From Aureimonas sp. Leaf427 (lineage in GTDB: Bacteria; Pseudomonadota; Alphaproteobacteria; Rhizobiales; Rhizobiaceae), in the NCBI RefSeq assembly GCF_001425485.1, contig NZ_LMQW01000003.1, forward strand, positions 62,001-126,000: a stretch of DNA of 64,000 nt, given 5' to 3'. Positions 26,719 through 35,007 of this stretch are shown piece after piece. The notes beneath the pieces were generated by a model. That model was not told the origin of the DNA. It searched no databases and was given only the letters and a program-made list of their open reading frames with translations. Every line of letters starts with the position of its first letter. The stretch's first letter is position 1. The position numbers and the translations under genes are program-made.

Positions 26719-29565
26719 CTACTCCGCCGCGTCGAGAACGGCGATGCGGCGACTTTCCTCGGTCAGCTCGCGATACTCCTCCTGCCACTCCGTCGGGCCG
26801 TTGGAGGGCGAGATCTGCACCGCCGTCACCTTGTATTCCGGGCAGTTGGTCGCCCAGTCGGAGAAGTCGGTGGTGATGACGTTCACCTGCGTCAGCGGGT
26901 GGTGGAAGGTCGTGTAGACGACGCCCGGCGCCACGCGATCGGTGATCTTGGCGCGGATCGAGGTCGAGCCGGCCCGGCTTTCCAGCTTGATCCAGTCGCC
27001 GTCGCGAATGCCCCGGTTCTCGGCATCGTGCGGATGGATCTCGATGAGGTCCTGGTCGTGCCAGACGACGTTCTGCGTGCGCCGCGTCTGCGCGCCGACA
27101 TTGTACTGCGAGAGAATGCGCCCCGTCGTCAGGAGCAGCGGGAAGCGCGGGCCCGTGCGCTCGTCCGTCGCGACATATTCGGTGACGATGAACCGTCCCT
27201 TGCCGCGCATGAACTCGCCGATATGCATGGTCGGCGTGCCCTCGGGATGGGCCTCGTTGCAGGGCCACTGCACCGATCCCACGCGCTCCAGAAGATCGTA
27301 GGAGACGTTCTGGAAAGTCGGCGTGACCTTCGCCACCTCGTCCATGATCTCGGACGGGTGCTTGTAGTCCATGTCCATGCCGATCGCGCGGGCGAGCAGC
27401 TGCGTCACCTCCCAGTCGGCATAGCCGTTCTTCGGCTTCATCACGCGGCGGACGCGATTGATGCGCCGCTCGGCATTGGTGAAGGTGCCGTCCTTCTCGA
27501 GGAAGGACGAGCCGGGCAGGAAGACGTTGGCGTAGTTCGCGGTCTCGTTGAGGAAGAGATCCTGGACGATCAGAAGCTCCAGCGCGTCGAGGCCGGCCGA
27601 GACGTGGCGCGTGTCGGGATCGGACTGGAGAATATCCTCGCCCTGGACGTAAAGCCCCTTGAAGGTGCCCTCGACGGCGGCGTCGAACATATTGGGGATG
27701 CGAAGGCCCGGCTCGTCGTCGATCTGAACGTTCCAGAGGTTCTCGAAGGTCTCGCGCACGTCGTCCCGGCTGACATGGCGATAGCCCGTGAACTCGTGCG
27801 GGAAGGAGCCCATGTCGCAGGCGCCCTGGACGTTGTTCTGCCCGCGCAAGGGATTCACGCCGACGCCGCGGCGGCCGATATTGCCGGTCGCCATGGCGAG
27901 ATTGGCGATCGACATGACAGTCGTCGAGCCCTGGCTGTGCTCGGTGACGCCGAGGCCGTAGTAGATCGCCCCGTTTCCGCCGGTCGCATAGAGCCGTGCG
28001 GCGGCCCGAACGTCCGCGGCGGGAACGCCGGTGATCGCCTCCACCGCCTCCGGCGAGCGGCTCTCGTCGGCGACGAAGGCGGCCCAGTCCTGGAAGTCGT
28101 CCCACTCGCAGCGCTCGCGCACGAAGGTCTCGTCGACGAGGCCCTCCGTCACGATCACATGGGCGAGCGCGGTCATCATGGCGACGTTCGTGCCGGGCTT
28201 CAGCGGCAGGTGGTAGTCCGCCTTCACATGGGGCGTGCGCACGAGGTCGATCCGGCGGGGATCGATGACGATCAGGCGTGCGCCCTCGCGCAGGCGCTTC
28301 TTCATGCGCGAGGCGAAGACGGGATGGCCGTCCGTCGGATTGGCGCCGATGACGAGGATGACGTCGCTATCCTCGACGCTGTCGAAATCCTGCGTGCCCG
28401 CCGAGGTGCCGTAGGTGGTGGAGAGGCCGTAGCCCGTCGGCGAGTGGCAGACACGGGCACAGGTGTCGATGTTGTTGTTGCCGAATCCCGCGCGCACCAG
28501 CTTCTGGACGAGATAGACCTCCTCGTTCGTGCAGCGCGAGGAGGAGATGGCCCCGACGGAACCGCGCCCGTACTTCGCCTGGATGTGCTTGATCTTGGCG
28601 GCGGCAAACGCGATCGCCTCCTCGTAGGAGACCTCGCGCCACTCGTCCTTATAGGTCTCACGGATCATCGGCTTCAGGATGCGGTCCTTGTGCGTGGCGT
28701 AGCCGACCGCAAAGCGCCCCTTCACGCAGGAATGGCCCCGGTTCGCCTTGCCGTCCTTGTAGGGGACCATGCGCACGAGCTCCTCGCCGCGCATTTCCGC
28801 CTTGAAGGAGCAGCCGACGCCGCAATAGGCGCAGGTCGTGACCATGGAATGCTCGGGCAGGCCGATCTCGATGACCGACTTCTCCTCCAGCGTCGCGGTC
28901 GGGCAGGCCTGCACGCAGGCGCCGCAGGAGACGCATTCGGAGGAGAAGAAATTGTCCGACATGACGCCGGCGGAGACTTCCGAGCCGAAGCCCCGGCCCG
29001 AAATCGTCAGCGCGAACGTGCCCTGCACCTCCTCGCAGGCGCGCACGCAGCGCGAGCAGACGATGCATTTGGCGGGATCGAACTGGAAGTAGGGATTGGA
29101 CTGGTCCTTCTCCTTCTTGAGATGGTTCTCGCCCTCGTAGCCGTAGCGCACGTCGCGCAGGCCGACGGCCCCGGCCATGTCCTGCAGCTCGCAGTCGCCG
29201 TTGGCCGCGCAGGTCAGGCAGTCGAGCGGATGGTCGGAAATGTAGAGCTCCATCACGCCCTTGCGGATGCGCTTCAGCCGCTCGCTCTGCGTGGACACCT
29301 TCATGCCGGCCATGACGGGCGTCGTGCAGGAGGCGGGCGTGCCGTTCCGGCCCTCGATCTCGACGACGCAGACGCGGCAGGAGCCGAAGCTTTCCAGCAT
29401 GTCGGTCGCGCAGAGCTTGGGCACCTGGATGCCCGCATCCATCGCCGCCCGCATGATCGACGTGCCCTCCGGCACGGTCACGTCGAACCCGTCAATGGAC
29501 AGCGTGACCTCGGCCTCGGCCTTGGACTTCGGGGTGCCGTAGTCGGTCTCGTGGATCAGGCTCAT
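26719..29565 (-). CDS. fdsA: NAD-dependent formate dehydrogenase alpha (molybdenum) subunit
   Basis: The 948-aa product has every expected site. A [2Fe-2S] set lies at Cys52, 63, 66, 80, and a His-coordinated cluster in HPLDCLTCAANGDC (His112, Cys116, 119, 125). Two ferredoxin [4Fe-4S] sets lie at Cys167, 170, 173, 177 and 211, 214, 217, 221. The cluster next to molybdenum uses Cys245, 248, 252, 280. Cys373 in CARVCHSP is the molybdenum ligand and is followed by the conserved His374. It oxidises formate to CO2 in the cytoplasm and passes electrons to FdsBG and NAD+. It is a Cys, not selenocysteine, enzyme. Confidence 0.97.
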   Translation of the reverse strand: MSLIHETDYGTPKSKAEAEVTLSIDGFDVTVPEGTSIMRAAMDAGIQVPKLCATDMLESFGSCRVCVVEIEGRNGTPASCTTPVMAGMKVSTQSERLKRIRKGVMELYISDHPLDCLTCAANGDCELQDMAGAVGLRDVRYGYEGENHLKKEKDQSNPYFQFDPAKCIVCSRCVRACEEVQGTFALTISGRGFGSEVSAGVMSDNFFSSECVSCGACVQACPTATLEEKSVIEIGLPEHSMVTTCAYCGVGCSFKAEMRGEELVRMVPYKDGKANRGHSCVKGRFAVGYATHKDRILKPMIRETYKDEWREVSYEEAIAFAAAKIKHIQAKYGRGSVGAISSSRCTNEEVYLVQKLVRAGFGNNNIDTCARVCHSPTGYGLSTTYGTSAGTQDFDSVEDSDVILVIGANPTDGHPVFASRMKKRLREGARLIVIDPRRIDLVRTPHVKADYHLPLKPGTNVAMMTALAHVIVTEGLVDETFVRERCEWDDFQDWAAFVADESRSPEAVEAITGVPAADVRAAARLYATGGNGAIYYGLGVTEHSQGSTTVMSIANLAMATGNIGRRGVGVNPLRGQNNVQGACDMGSFPHEFTGYRHVSRDDVRETFENLWNVQIDDEPGLRIPNMFDAAVEGTFKGLYVQGEDILQSDPDTRHVSAGLDALELLIVQDLFLNETANYANVFLPGSSFLEKDGTFTNAERRINRVRRVMKPKNGYADWEVTQLLARAIGMDMDYKHPSEIMDEVAKVTPTFQNVSYDLLERVGSVQWPCNEAHPEGTPTMHIGEFMRGKGRFIVTEYVATDERTGPRFPLLLTTGRILSQYNVGAQTRRTQNVVWHDQDLIEIHPHDAENRGIRDGDWIKLESRAGSTSIRAKITDRVAPGVVYTTFHHPLTQVNVITTDFSDWATNCPEYKVTAVQISPSNGPTEWQEEYRELTEESRRIAVLDAAE

Positions 29566-29618
29566 CGGGAGGCTCCGTTCCGGTGTGTTTCAGAGGCAGA
29601 GCGGAAAGGAAGGCGCGA

Positions 29619-29759
29619 GGCGCCCCCCTCTGTCCTGCCGGACATCTCCCCCTCGAGGGAGGAGATCGGCAGTTGCGACGGCAGAGACAAGCCTGATCTC
29701 CCCCCTTGAGGAGGAGATGCCGCCCCTCGTCCAGGACTCGGGAGGCAGAGGGGGGCGCC
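29619..29759. repeat. Palindromic mosaic element inside the fds operon (between fdsB and fdsA)
   Basis: Perfect 14-bp terminal inverted repeats, GGCGCCCCCCTCTG (29619-29632) and CAGAGGGGGGCGCC (29746-29759), enclose two further near-palindromes. One is centred on CTCGAG (29644-29666, ATCTCCCC..GAGGAGAT) and one runs at ~29696-29718 (ATCTCCCC..GAGGAGAT). No coding frame fits. This resembles rhizobial intergenic mosaic or REP/MITE-type elements. It fills most of the 250-base gap between two co-transcribed genes. Confidence 0.75.
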
Positions 29760-29815
29760 GATCCCCGCCCTTTGCGTCAGCCCACGGATCGACCGTCCGC
29801 CCATGACCATGCCCA

Positions 29816-31372
29816 TCACTCCGCCGCCTCGCGCATCGGCTCGCGGCCGTGGAAGTCCTCGGGGAAATGCGTGATGGCGCTCATCACGGGATAAGGCGTG
29901 AAGCCGCCGAGCGCGCAGAGCGAGCCGAACTTCATCGTGTTGCAGAGGTCTTCCACCAGCGTCAGCGCCTCCGCCGGGCGGTCGCCGGCGATGATGCGGT
30001 CGACCGTCTCGCGTCCGCGCACGGCGCCGATGCGGCAGGGCGTGCACTTGCCGCAGGATTCCACCGCGCAGAACTCGAAGGCGAAGCGGGCCTGTTTCAG
30101 CATGTCCACCGTGTCGTCGAAGACGACGATGCCGGCATGGCCGATCAGCCCGTCCCGAGCCGCGAAGGCCTCGTAGTCGAAGGGCGTGTCGAAGAGCTCG
30201 CGCGGGAAGTAGGCGCCGAGCGGTCCGCCCACCTGCACGGCGCGCACCGGACGGCCCGAAGCCGTGCCGCCGCCGATCCCGTCCACGATCTCGCCGAGCG
30301 TCAGGCCGAAGGCCGTCTCGTAAAGCCCGCCATGCCGGGCATTGCCGGCGATCTGCAGCGGGATCGTGCCGCGCGACCGGCCCATGCCGAAATTCTTGTA
30401 GGCCTCCGCCCCCTCGCCCATGATCACCGGCACGGAAGAGAGCGTGATCACGTTGTTGATGACGGTCGGCTTGCCGAAGAGGCCCTTGTGCGCCGGCAGC
30501 GGCGGCTTGGCGCGGACCTGCCCGCGCCGGCCCTCCAGGCTTTCCAGAAGCGAGGTCTCCTCGCCGCAGACATAGGCGCCGGCGCCGACGCGGATTTCCA
30601 TGTCGAAGGCGCGGCCCGATCCGAGGACCGAAGCGCCGAGCACGCCGGCCTGACGCGCGATGCGAACGGCTTCGTTCATGACGCGGATCGCGACCGGATA
30701 TTCCGAGCGCAGATAGACGAAGCCCTTTGTCGCCTTGGTCGCAAGGCCCGCGATCGCCATGCCCTCGATCAGGCAGAACGGATCGCCCTCCATGATCATG
30801 CGGTCGGCGAAGGTGCCGCTGTCGCCCTCGTCGGCATTGGCGACGATGTACTTGCGCGCGTCCTCGGTCTCGAGGACGGTCTTCCACTTGATGCCGGTCG
30901 GGAAGCCCGCGCCGCCGCGTCCGCGAAGGCCGGACGCGGTAACCTCGACCACGATCTCGGCCGGCTGCAGGGCCGCGGCGCGCTCCAGGCCCTTCAGCCC
31001 GCCATGCGCCCGATAGTCGTCGAGCGACAGCGGATCGGTGATGCCGCAGCGCCTGAAGGTCAGGCGCGTCTGGTTCGCCAGGAAGGGCATGTCCTCCGGC
31101 CGGCCCAGACGTTTCTCATGCGCCTTGCCGTCCAGGAAGCCCGCCTTGAACAGCCCGGCCACGTCCTCCGGCTCGATCGGCCCGTAGGCGATGCGCCCCT
31201 CCGGCGTCTCGACCTCGATCATCGGCTCCAGCCAGGCCAAGCCGCGCGAGCCGTTGCGCACGACGGCGACGTCGAGCCCTTTGTGAGCGGCGGTCTGGCG
31301 GATGTCCTCGGCGATCTCGTCAGCCCCGCAGGCGACGGCGAAACTGTCGAGCGGAACGAAGATGCGGATCAC
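29816..31372 (-). CDS. fdsB: NAD-dependent formate dehydrogenase beta subunit (diaphorase)
   Basis: The 518-aa product has a thioredoxin-like N-terminus (residues 1-~90) fused to a NuoF-like core. The core carries GLRGRGGAGFPTGIKW (FMN/NADH site), ANADEGDSGTFADR and GAGAYVCGEETSLLES. The [4Fe-4S] motif ESCGKCTPCR lies near residue 440, with the fourth Cys in FGSLCALGG. It transfers electrons from FdsA to NAD+. The GTG start overlaps the fdsG stop (GTGA). A 250-base gap with a palindromic element separates it from fdsA. Confidence 0.95.
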   Translation of the reverse strand: MIRIFVPLDSFAVACGADEIAEDIRQTAAHKGLDVAVVRNGSRGLAWLEPMIEVETPEGRIAYGPIEPEDVAGLFKAGFLDGKAHEKRLGRPEDMPFLANQTRLTFRRCGITDPLSLDDYRAHGGLKGLERAAALQPAEIVVEVTASGLRGRGGAGFPTGIKWKTVLETEDARKYIVANADEGDSGTFADRMIMEGDPFCLIEGMAIAGLATKATKGFVYLRSEYPVAIRVMNEAVRIARQAGVLGASVLGSGRAFDMEIRVGAGAYVCGEETSLLESLEGRRGQVRAKPPLPAHKGLFGKPTVINNVITLSSVPVIMGEGAEAYKNFGMGRSRGTIPLQIAGNARHGGLYETAFGLTLGEIVDGIGGGTASGRPVRAVQVGGPLGAYFPRELFDTPFDYEAFAARDGLIGHAGIVVFDDTVDMLKQARFAFEFCAVESCGKCTPCRIGAVRGRETVDRIIAGDRPAEALTLVEDLCNTMKFGSLCALGGFTPYPVMSAITHFPEDFHGREPMREAAE

Positions 31373-31845
31373 AGCCGGATCTCCTCGGCAAGGGCCGCGA
31401 CCTTGTCGGGCGTCAGCCGGCCGACGATGCGACCATGGTCGATCATGGCGGAGGGGCCGGCGGCGCAGAGCCCGAGGCAGTAGACCGCCTCCAGCGTCAC
31501 GCGCCCGTCCGCCGTGGTTTCGCCGAAGGCGATGCCGAGCGCGCGTTCGGCGGCGTCCGCCACCGCGTCCGAGCCGCGCGACTGGCAGGCCTCGGCGCGG
31601 CAGACCTTCAGCACATGGCGCCCATGCGGCTCGGCCTTGTAGTCGTGGTAGAAGGAGACGACGCCGTAGACCTCGGCACGCGACAGGTTCAGCGCCGCGG
31701 AAATCTGCCGCACCGCCGCCTCGCCGACGAAGCCGAACCGCGCCTGGAGCGCGTTGAGGATCGGCAGCAGCGGACCTTCGAGATCCTTGTGCTCCTCGAT
31801 GATCTCGGCAGCGTCCTCGGCGTCGAATGCCACATGCAGAGTCAA
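31369..31845 (-). CDS. fdsG: NAD-dependent formate dehydrogenase gamma subunit
   Basis: The 158-aa NuoE-like protein has the [2Fe-2S] cysteines in VCRAEACQSRG and VYCLGLCAAGPS. It docks on FdsB and completes the diaphorase part. No ATG fits the family start. TTG 31845 has GGGGAGG six bases upstream and gives LTLHVAFDAEDAAEI, so I chose it. It is the first structural gene of the operon and lies downstream of the lysR gene and a LysR-type operator. Confidence 0.92.
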   Translation of the reverse strand: MTLHVAFDAEDAAEIIEEHKDLEGPLLPILNALQARFGFVGEAAVRQISAALNLSRAEVYGVVSFYHDYKAEPHGRHVLKVCRAEACQSRGSDAVADAAERALGIAFGETTADGRVTLEAVYCLGLCAAGPSAMIDHGRIVGRLTPDKVAALAEEIRL

Positions 31846-31932
31846 GCTCGGCCTCCCCGGCGGTTTTTGGAACCGTTTCAAACCAGAGGACACCTGTCTC
31901 ACGCAAAGATCAATGCGCAACCTTCGTCCAAC

Positions 31933-31949
31933 GATAGAGGATTTCTATC
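31933..31949. promoter_or_regulatory. LysR-type operator upstream of fdsG
   Basis: GATAG-N7-CTATC is a perfect dyad with the T-N11-A spacing of LysR regulators (T at 31935, A at 31947). It lies about 90 bases before the fdsG start and overlaps the stop codon of the lysR gene. It is the likely binding site for that regulator. Confidence 0.65.
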
Positions 31950-32832
31950 AAGAGAGAAGCGCCGCGTCCGTCTCCTTCCAGAAGGCCTCGACCAGCGGCG
32001 GGCGCGGATGACGGCGGGTGACGACGAGGCCGATCGTGTAGCTCGCATCCGGCTCGGTGATGGCAATGGCCCGCATCGGCTCGCCGAAGCCGAGGATTTC
32101 GGCCGATCGGAAGGGCATGATCGTGGCGAAGCGTCCCGTGCGCACATGGGCGATCAGCGCGATCATCGAATTGGATTCCAGGACCGTGCGGAAGGGCTGG
32201 CCGTCCCGGCCGAGAAGGCCGTTCAGGATCTTGCGGTTCTGCATCGTGGCCGAGAGAAGGCAGAGCGGGATCGAGGCGGCCTCGGCCCAGGTGACGCGCG
32301 CCGCATCCGCGAAGGGATTGCCCGCCGTCGTCACGAGACAGTAGCGCTCCTCGTAGAGCGCCCGCGTCTCCAGCCGCGCCAGCCGGTCGTCGTCGAGATA
32401 GGTGATGCCGAGATCGATGGCGAAATCTTCCAGGCCCGTCACGATCTCCGAGGAGGTGCGCGACTGGATCTCGAAGGTGACGCCCGGATGCTTCTCGAAG
32501 AAGGGCGTCGTCAGGCGCGAGACGACGGCGAGCGCGGTCGGAATGACGGCGATGCGCAGGTGCCCGGACAGGCCGAGCCGGACCGCGCGGATCTCGTCCT
32601 GCATGGTGCGCACGTCGTCGACGATGCGCCGGGCCCAGCTCAGGACCCGGATGCCCTCCTCGGTCAGCCCCTGGAAGCGCGAGCCGCGATTGACCAGCGT
32701 CACGCCGAGCCGCTCCTCCAATTGGCGGATGCCGGCGGAGAGAGTCGGCTGCGTCACGCCCAGCCGCTCGGCCGCGCGCCCGAAATGGCGTTCGGCGGCA
32801 AGCGCTATGAAGTAGTCGAGCTTGTCGATCAT
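31948..32832 (-). CDS. LysR-family regulator of the formate dehydrogenase operon
   Basis: The 294-aa product has the N-terminal helix-turn-helix (LDYFIALAAERHFGRAAERL, VTQPTLSAGIRQLEERLG) and a periplasmic-binding-like effector domain from ~residue 90. It lies immediately upstream of fdsG in the same direction, an arrangement seen in other fds operons, where the regulator responds to formate. A GATAG-N7-CTATC site sits between it and fdsG. It is divergent from the RibB gene with a 105-base gap that must contain both promoters. Confidence 0.9.
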   Translation of the reverse strand: MIDKLDYFIALAAERHFGRAAERLGVTQPTLSAGIRQLEERLGVTLVNRGSRFQGLTEEGIRVLSWARRIVDDVRTMQDEIRAVRLGLSGHLRIAVIPTALAVVSRLTTPFFEKHPGVTFEIQSRTSSEIVTGLEDFAIDLGITYLDDDRLARLETRALYEERYCLVTTAGNPFADAARVTWAEAASIPLCLLSATMQNRKILNGLLGRDGQPFRTVLESNSMIALIAHVRTGRFATIMPFRSAEILGFGEPMRAIAITEPDASYTIGLVVTRRHPRPPLVEAFWKETDAALLS

Positions 32833-32937
32833 GGGCGCATTTCTAGCATGAACGGGCCTTTCACCACCCCGGCGATTGATTCAAGGGTCGCCACGGGACT
32901 AAGGACTGCGGCAGCGGGAGGCACCCCGGGGGCGGAC

Positions 32938-34068
32938 ATGACCATGGAACTCGACAGCATCGAAGACGCGATCGCGGCCATCGCGGCGGGCGAACTCGTG
33001 GTCGTGGTGGACGACACCGACCGCGAGAACGAGGGCGATCTCATCATGGCCGCCGCCAAGGCGACGCCGGAGAAGATGGCCTTCATGATCCGCCACACGA
33101 GCGGCATCATCTGCGTGCCGATGACGGCCGACCGCGCGGAGAAGCTGAACCTGCCGCCCATGGTCGCCAACAACATCGACCCGATGCGCACCGCCTTCAC
33201 CGTCTCGGTCGACTACAGGGTCGGAATGACGACGGGCATCTCGGCCGAAGAGCGCACCAACACGGTGCGCGCGCTCGCCAACGACAATTGCACCGGCGGC
33301 GACTTCATCAAGCCCGGCCACATCTTTCCGCTGATCGCGCGAGCCGGCGGCGTCCTCACGCGCTCCGGCCACACCGAAGCCGGCTGCGATCTGGCGCAAC
33401 TGGCGGGCCTGGAACCGCTCGGCGTCCTCGCCGAGGTCGTCAACGACGACGGCACGGTCAAGCGCATGGCGGAGCTGATCCCCTTCGCCCGCGAGCATGG
33501 GCTGAAGATCGTCTCGATCGAGGATCTCATCTCCTACCGCATCCGGCGCGAATCCTTCGTCACCTGCGTGCGCGAGGAGAAGACGACCGTGCGCGGCGTC
33601 GATGGCGTCGTGCGCATCTACGAGACGCCCTTCGACGACATGCAGCACGTCGTCGCCGTCTTCGGGGACGTGAAGGGCCGCGAACGGGTGCCGACGCGCA
33701 TCCATCGCGAGCAGCCGGTGGTCGATCTCTTCGGCTCGGGCGGCGCCAAGTCCTGGGTCGAGATCGCGCTGGAGCGGCTGAAGGTCGAGGGCCACGGCGT
33801 CCTCATGCTGCTGCGCCAGCCCCATGTCGACGACTTCGAGACCAAGACGACGCCGCTCGCCGACGCCGAGGAAGGCCCGCGCGACGGCGAGCGCCATGTG
33901 AGCGCGCAGAAGCGCATGCAGCGCTGGCGCGAGGTCGGCATCGGCGCGCAGATCCTGCGCGATCTCGACGTCCGCTCGATCTCCGTCCTCGCCACGCACG
34001 AGCGCTCCTATGTCGGCCTCACCGGCTTCGGCATCGAGGTGGCCGGCACGATCCTCGTGGAGGATTGA
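32938..34068 (+). CDS. ribB: 3,4-dihydroxy-2-butanone-4-phosphate synthase with degenerate RibA-like domain
   Basis: The 376-aa product has an N-terminal RibB domain (residues 1-~205) with DDTDRENEGDLI, DPMRTAFTVSVD and RSGHTEAGCDLAQLAGL, the metal and substrate sites. It makes the four-carbon precursor of riboflavin from ribulose-5-phosphate. The C-terminal ~170 residues keep a GTP cyclohydrolase II outline but lack the GECLTGD and CxC zinc motifs, so GTP cyclohydrolase activity is unlikely. This matches the described RibBX type. I preferred ATG 32938 on family length. No FMN riboswitch was visible upstream. Confidence 0.9.
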   Translation: MTMELDSIEDAIAAIAAGELVVVVDDTDRENEGDLIMAAAKATPEKMAFMIRHTSGIICVPMTADRAEKLNLPPMVANNIDPMRTAFTVSVDYRVGMTTGISAEERTNTVRALANDNCTGGDFIKPGHIFPLIARAGGVLTRSGHTEAGCDLAQLAGLEPLGVLAEVVNDDGTVKRMAELIPFAREHGLKIVSIEDLISYRIRRESFVTCVREEKTTVRGVDGVVRIYETPFDDMQHVVAVFGDVKGRERVPTRIHREQPVVDLFGSGGAKSWVEIALERLKVEGHGVLMLLRQPHVDDFETKTTPLADAEEGPRDGERHVSAQKRMQRWREVGIGAQILRDLDVRSISVLATHERSYVGLTGFGIEVAGTILVED

Positions 34069-34919
34069 GCGACCGGGCTCTGCGCCGCGACGACCATCCG
34101 GCCGCCGCCGGCGCCGGATCGGCGCTGCCGGTCCTCCTCGTCCACGGCGCGGTTCAGACGCGCGCCGTCTGGGCGGCGCAGGTCGAGGCGCTCGCCGGCT
34201 CGCGCCGCATCGTCGTGCCCGACCTTGCCGGACATGGCGAGACGCCGCTCGGAGAGGCTCCGCTCACCATCGGCGGCATGGCCGAGGACGTGCTCCGACT
34301 GATGGACGATCTCGGCCTCGAGCGCGCCGCCGTCTGCGGCGTGTCGCTCGGCGGCATGGTGGCGCTGGACATGGCCGCGCGGGCGCCCGAGCGGATCGCG
34401 GGCCTCGTCCTCGCCAACACGCCGCGCTCCCTCACCGCCCTTCCCTGGCTTCGCAAGAGCCTCGCCGCGCTCGATCCGCAGCGGCTTCTCTTTCCGATCT
34501 TCCGCCTCATCGGGCGCGAGCGCAGCGCCCGGGCGGGCCTCGCCCTCGCCCGCGTCCTCGTCGGGCCGCAATGGGTCGGCCGGACGGCACGGCACCACTT
34601 CATCAAGGGCTTCGCCACCATGCCGGACGAGGCGATCGTCGCGACCTACGGCGCGATCGTCGATTACCACCCCGTCGATCCCGCCCGCATCCGCTGCCCG
34701 ACGCTCGTCGTGGAGGGCGCCGAGGATGCCGGCTCCATCCGCAGCCAGGGGCGCGACCTCGCCGGACGGCTCCGGCGGGCCCGCCGCATCGTGCTCGACG
34801 TCGGCCATGTCGCGCAGCTCGACGATCCCGCCGCCTTCAACGAGCGCCTGATCGCTTTCCTCGCATCGCTCGAGTCCGGCCCCGAAGGCGAGCCGATCGG
34901 TCGCGTCTCGTCTAATTAA
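34065..34919 (+). CDS. Alpha/beta-hydrolase
   Basis: The 284-aa product has the oxyanion segment LLVHGAVQTRAVW, nucleophile Ser94 in GVSLGGM, a likely acid at Asp221 (VEGAEDAG) and His248 in DVGHVAQLDDP. The closest general look is the PcaD/BioH-type hydrolases acting on small esters or lactones. The only early in-frame start is TTG 34065, overlapping the ribB stop as TTGA. GGAGG is close upstream but badly spaced, so the start is uncertain. It is co-transcribed with ribB. Confidence 0.85.
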   Translation: MSDRALRRDDHPAAAGAGSALPVLLVHGAVQTRAVWAAQVEALAGSRRIVVPDLAGHGETPLGEAPLTIGGMAEDVLRLMDDLGLERAAVCGVSLGGMVALDMAARAPERIAGLVLANTPRSLTALPWLRKSLAALDPQRLLFPIFRLIGRERSARAGLALARVLVGPQWVGRTARHHFIKGFATMPDEAIVATYGAIVDYHPVDPARIRCPTLVVEGAEDAGSIRSQGRDLAGRLRRARRIVLDVGHVAQLDDPAAFNERLIAFLASLESGPEGEPIGRVSSN

Positions 34920-35007
34920 AAGGGCACCCAGACGGTAATTTAAGGCGGCCTTCAGGTTTCATCCGTCATGTTCCGCTCAAGGTTGCGGTTGGCTCGGGGG
35001 CGGAGCG

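Noticed and set aside
26395-29709. 1104-codon forward frame opposite fdsA
   Set aside because: Antisense shadow of a fully conserved formate dehydrogenase subunit, so length alone is not evidence in this GC-rich DNA.
32833-32937. FMN riboswitch before ribB
   Set aside because: The gap is only 105 bases and lacks the conserved RFN blocks I would expect to recognise.
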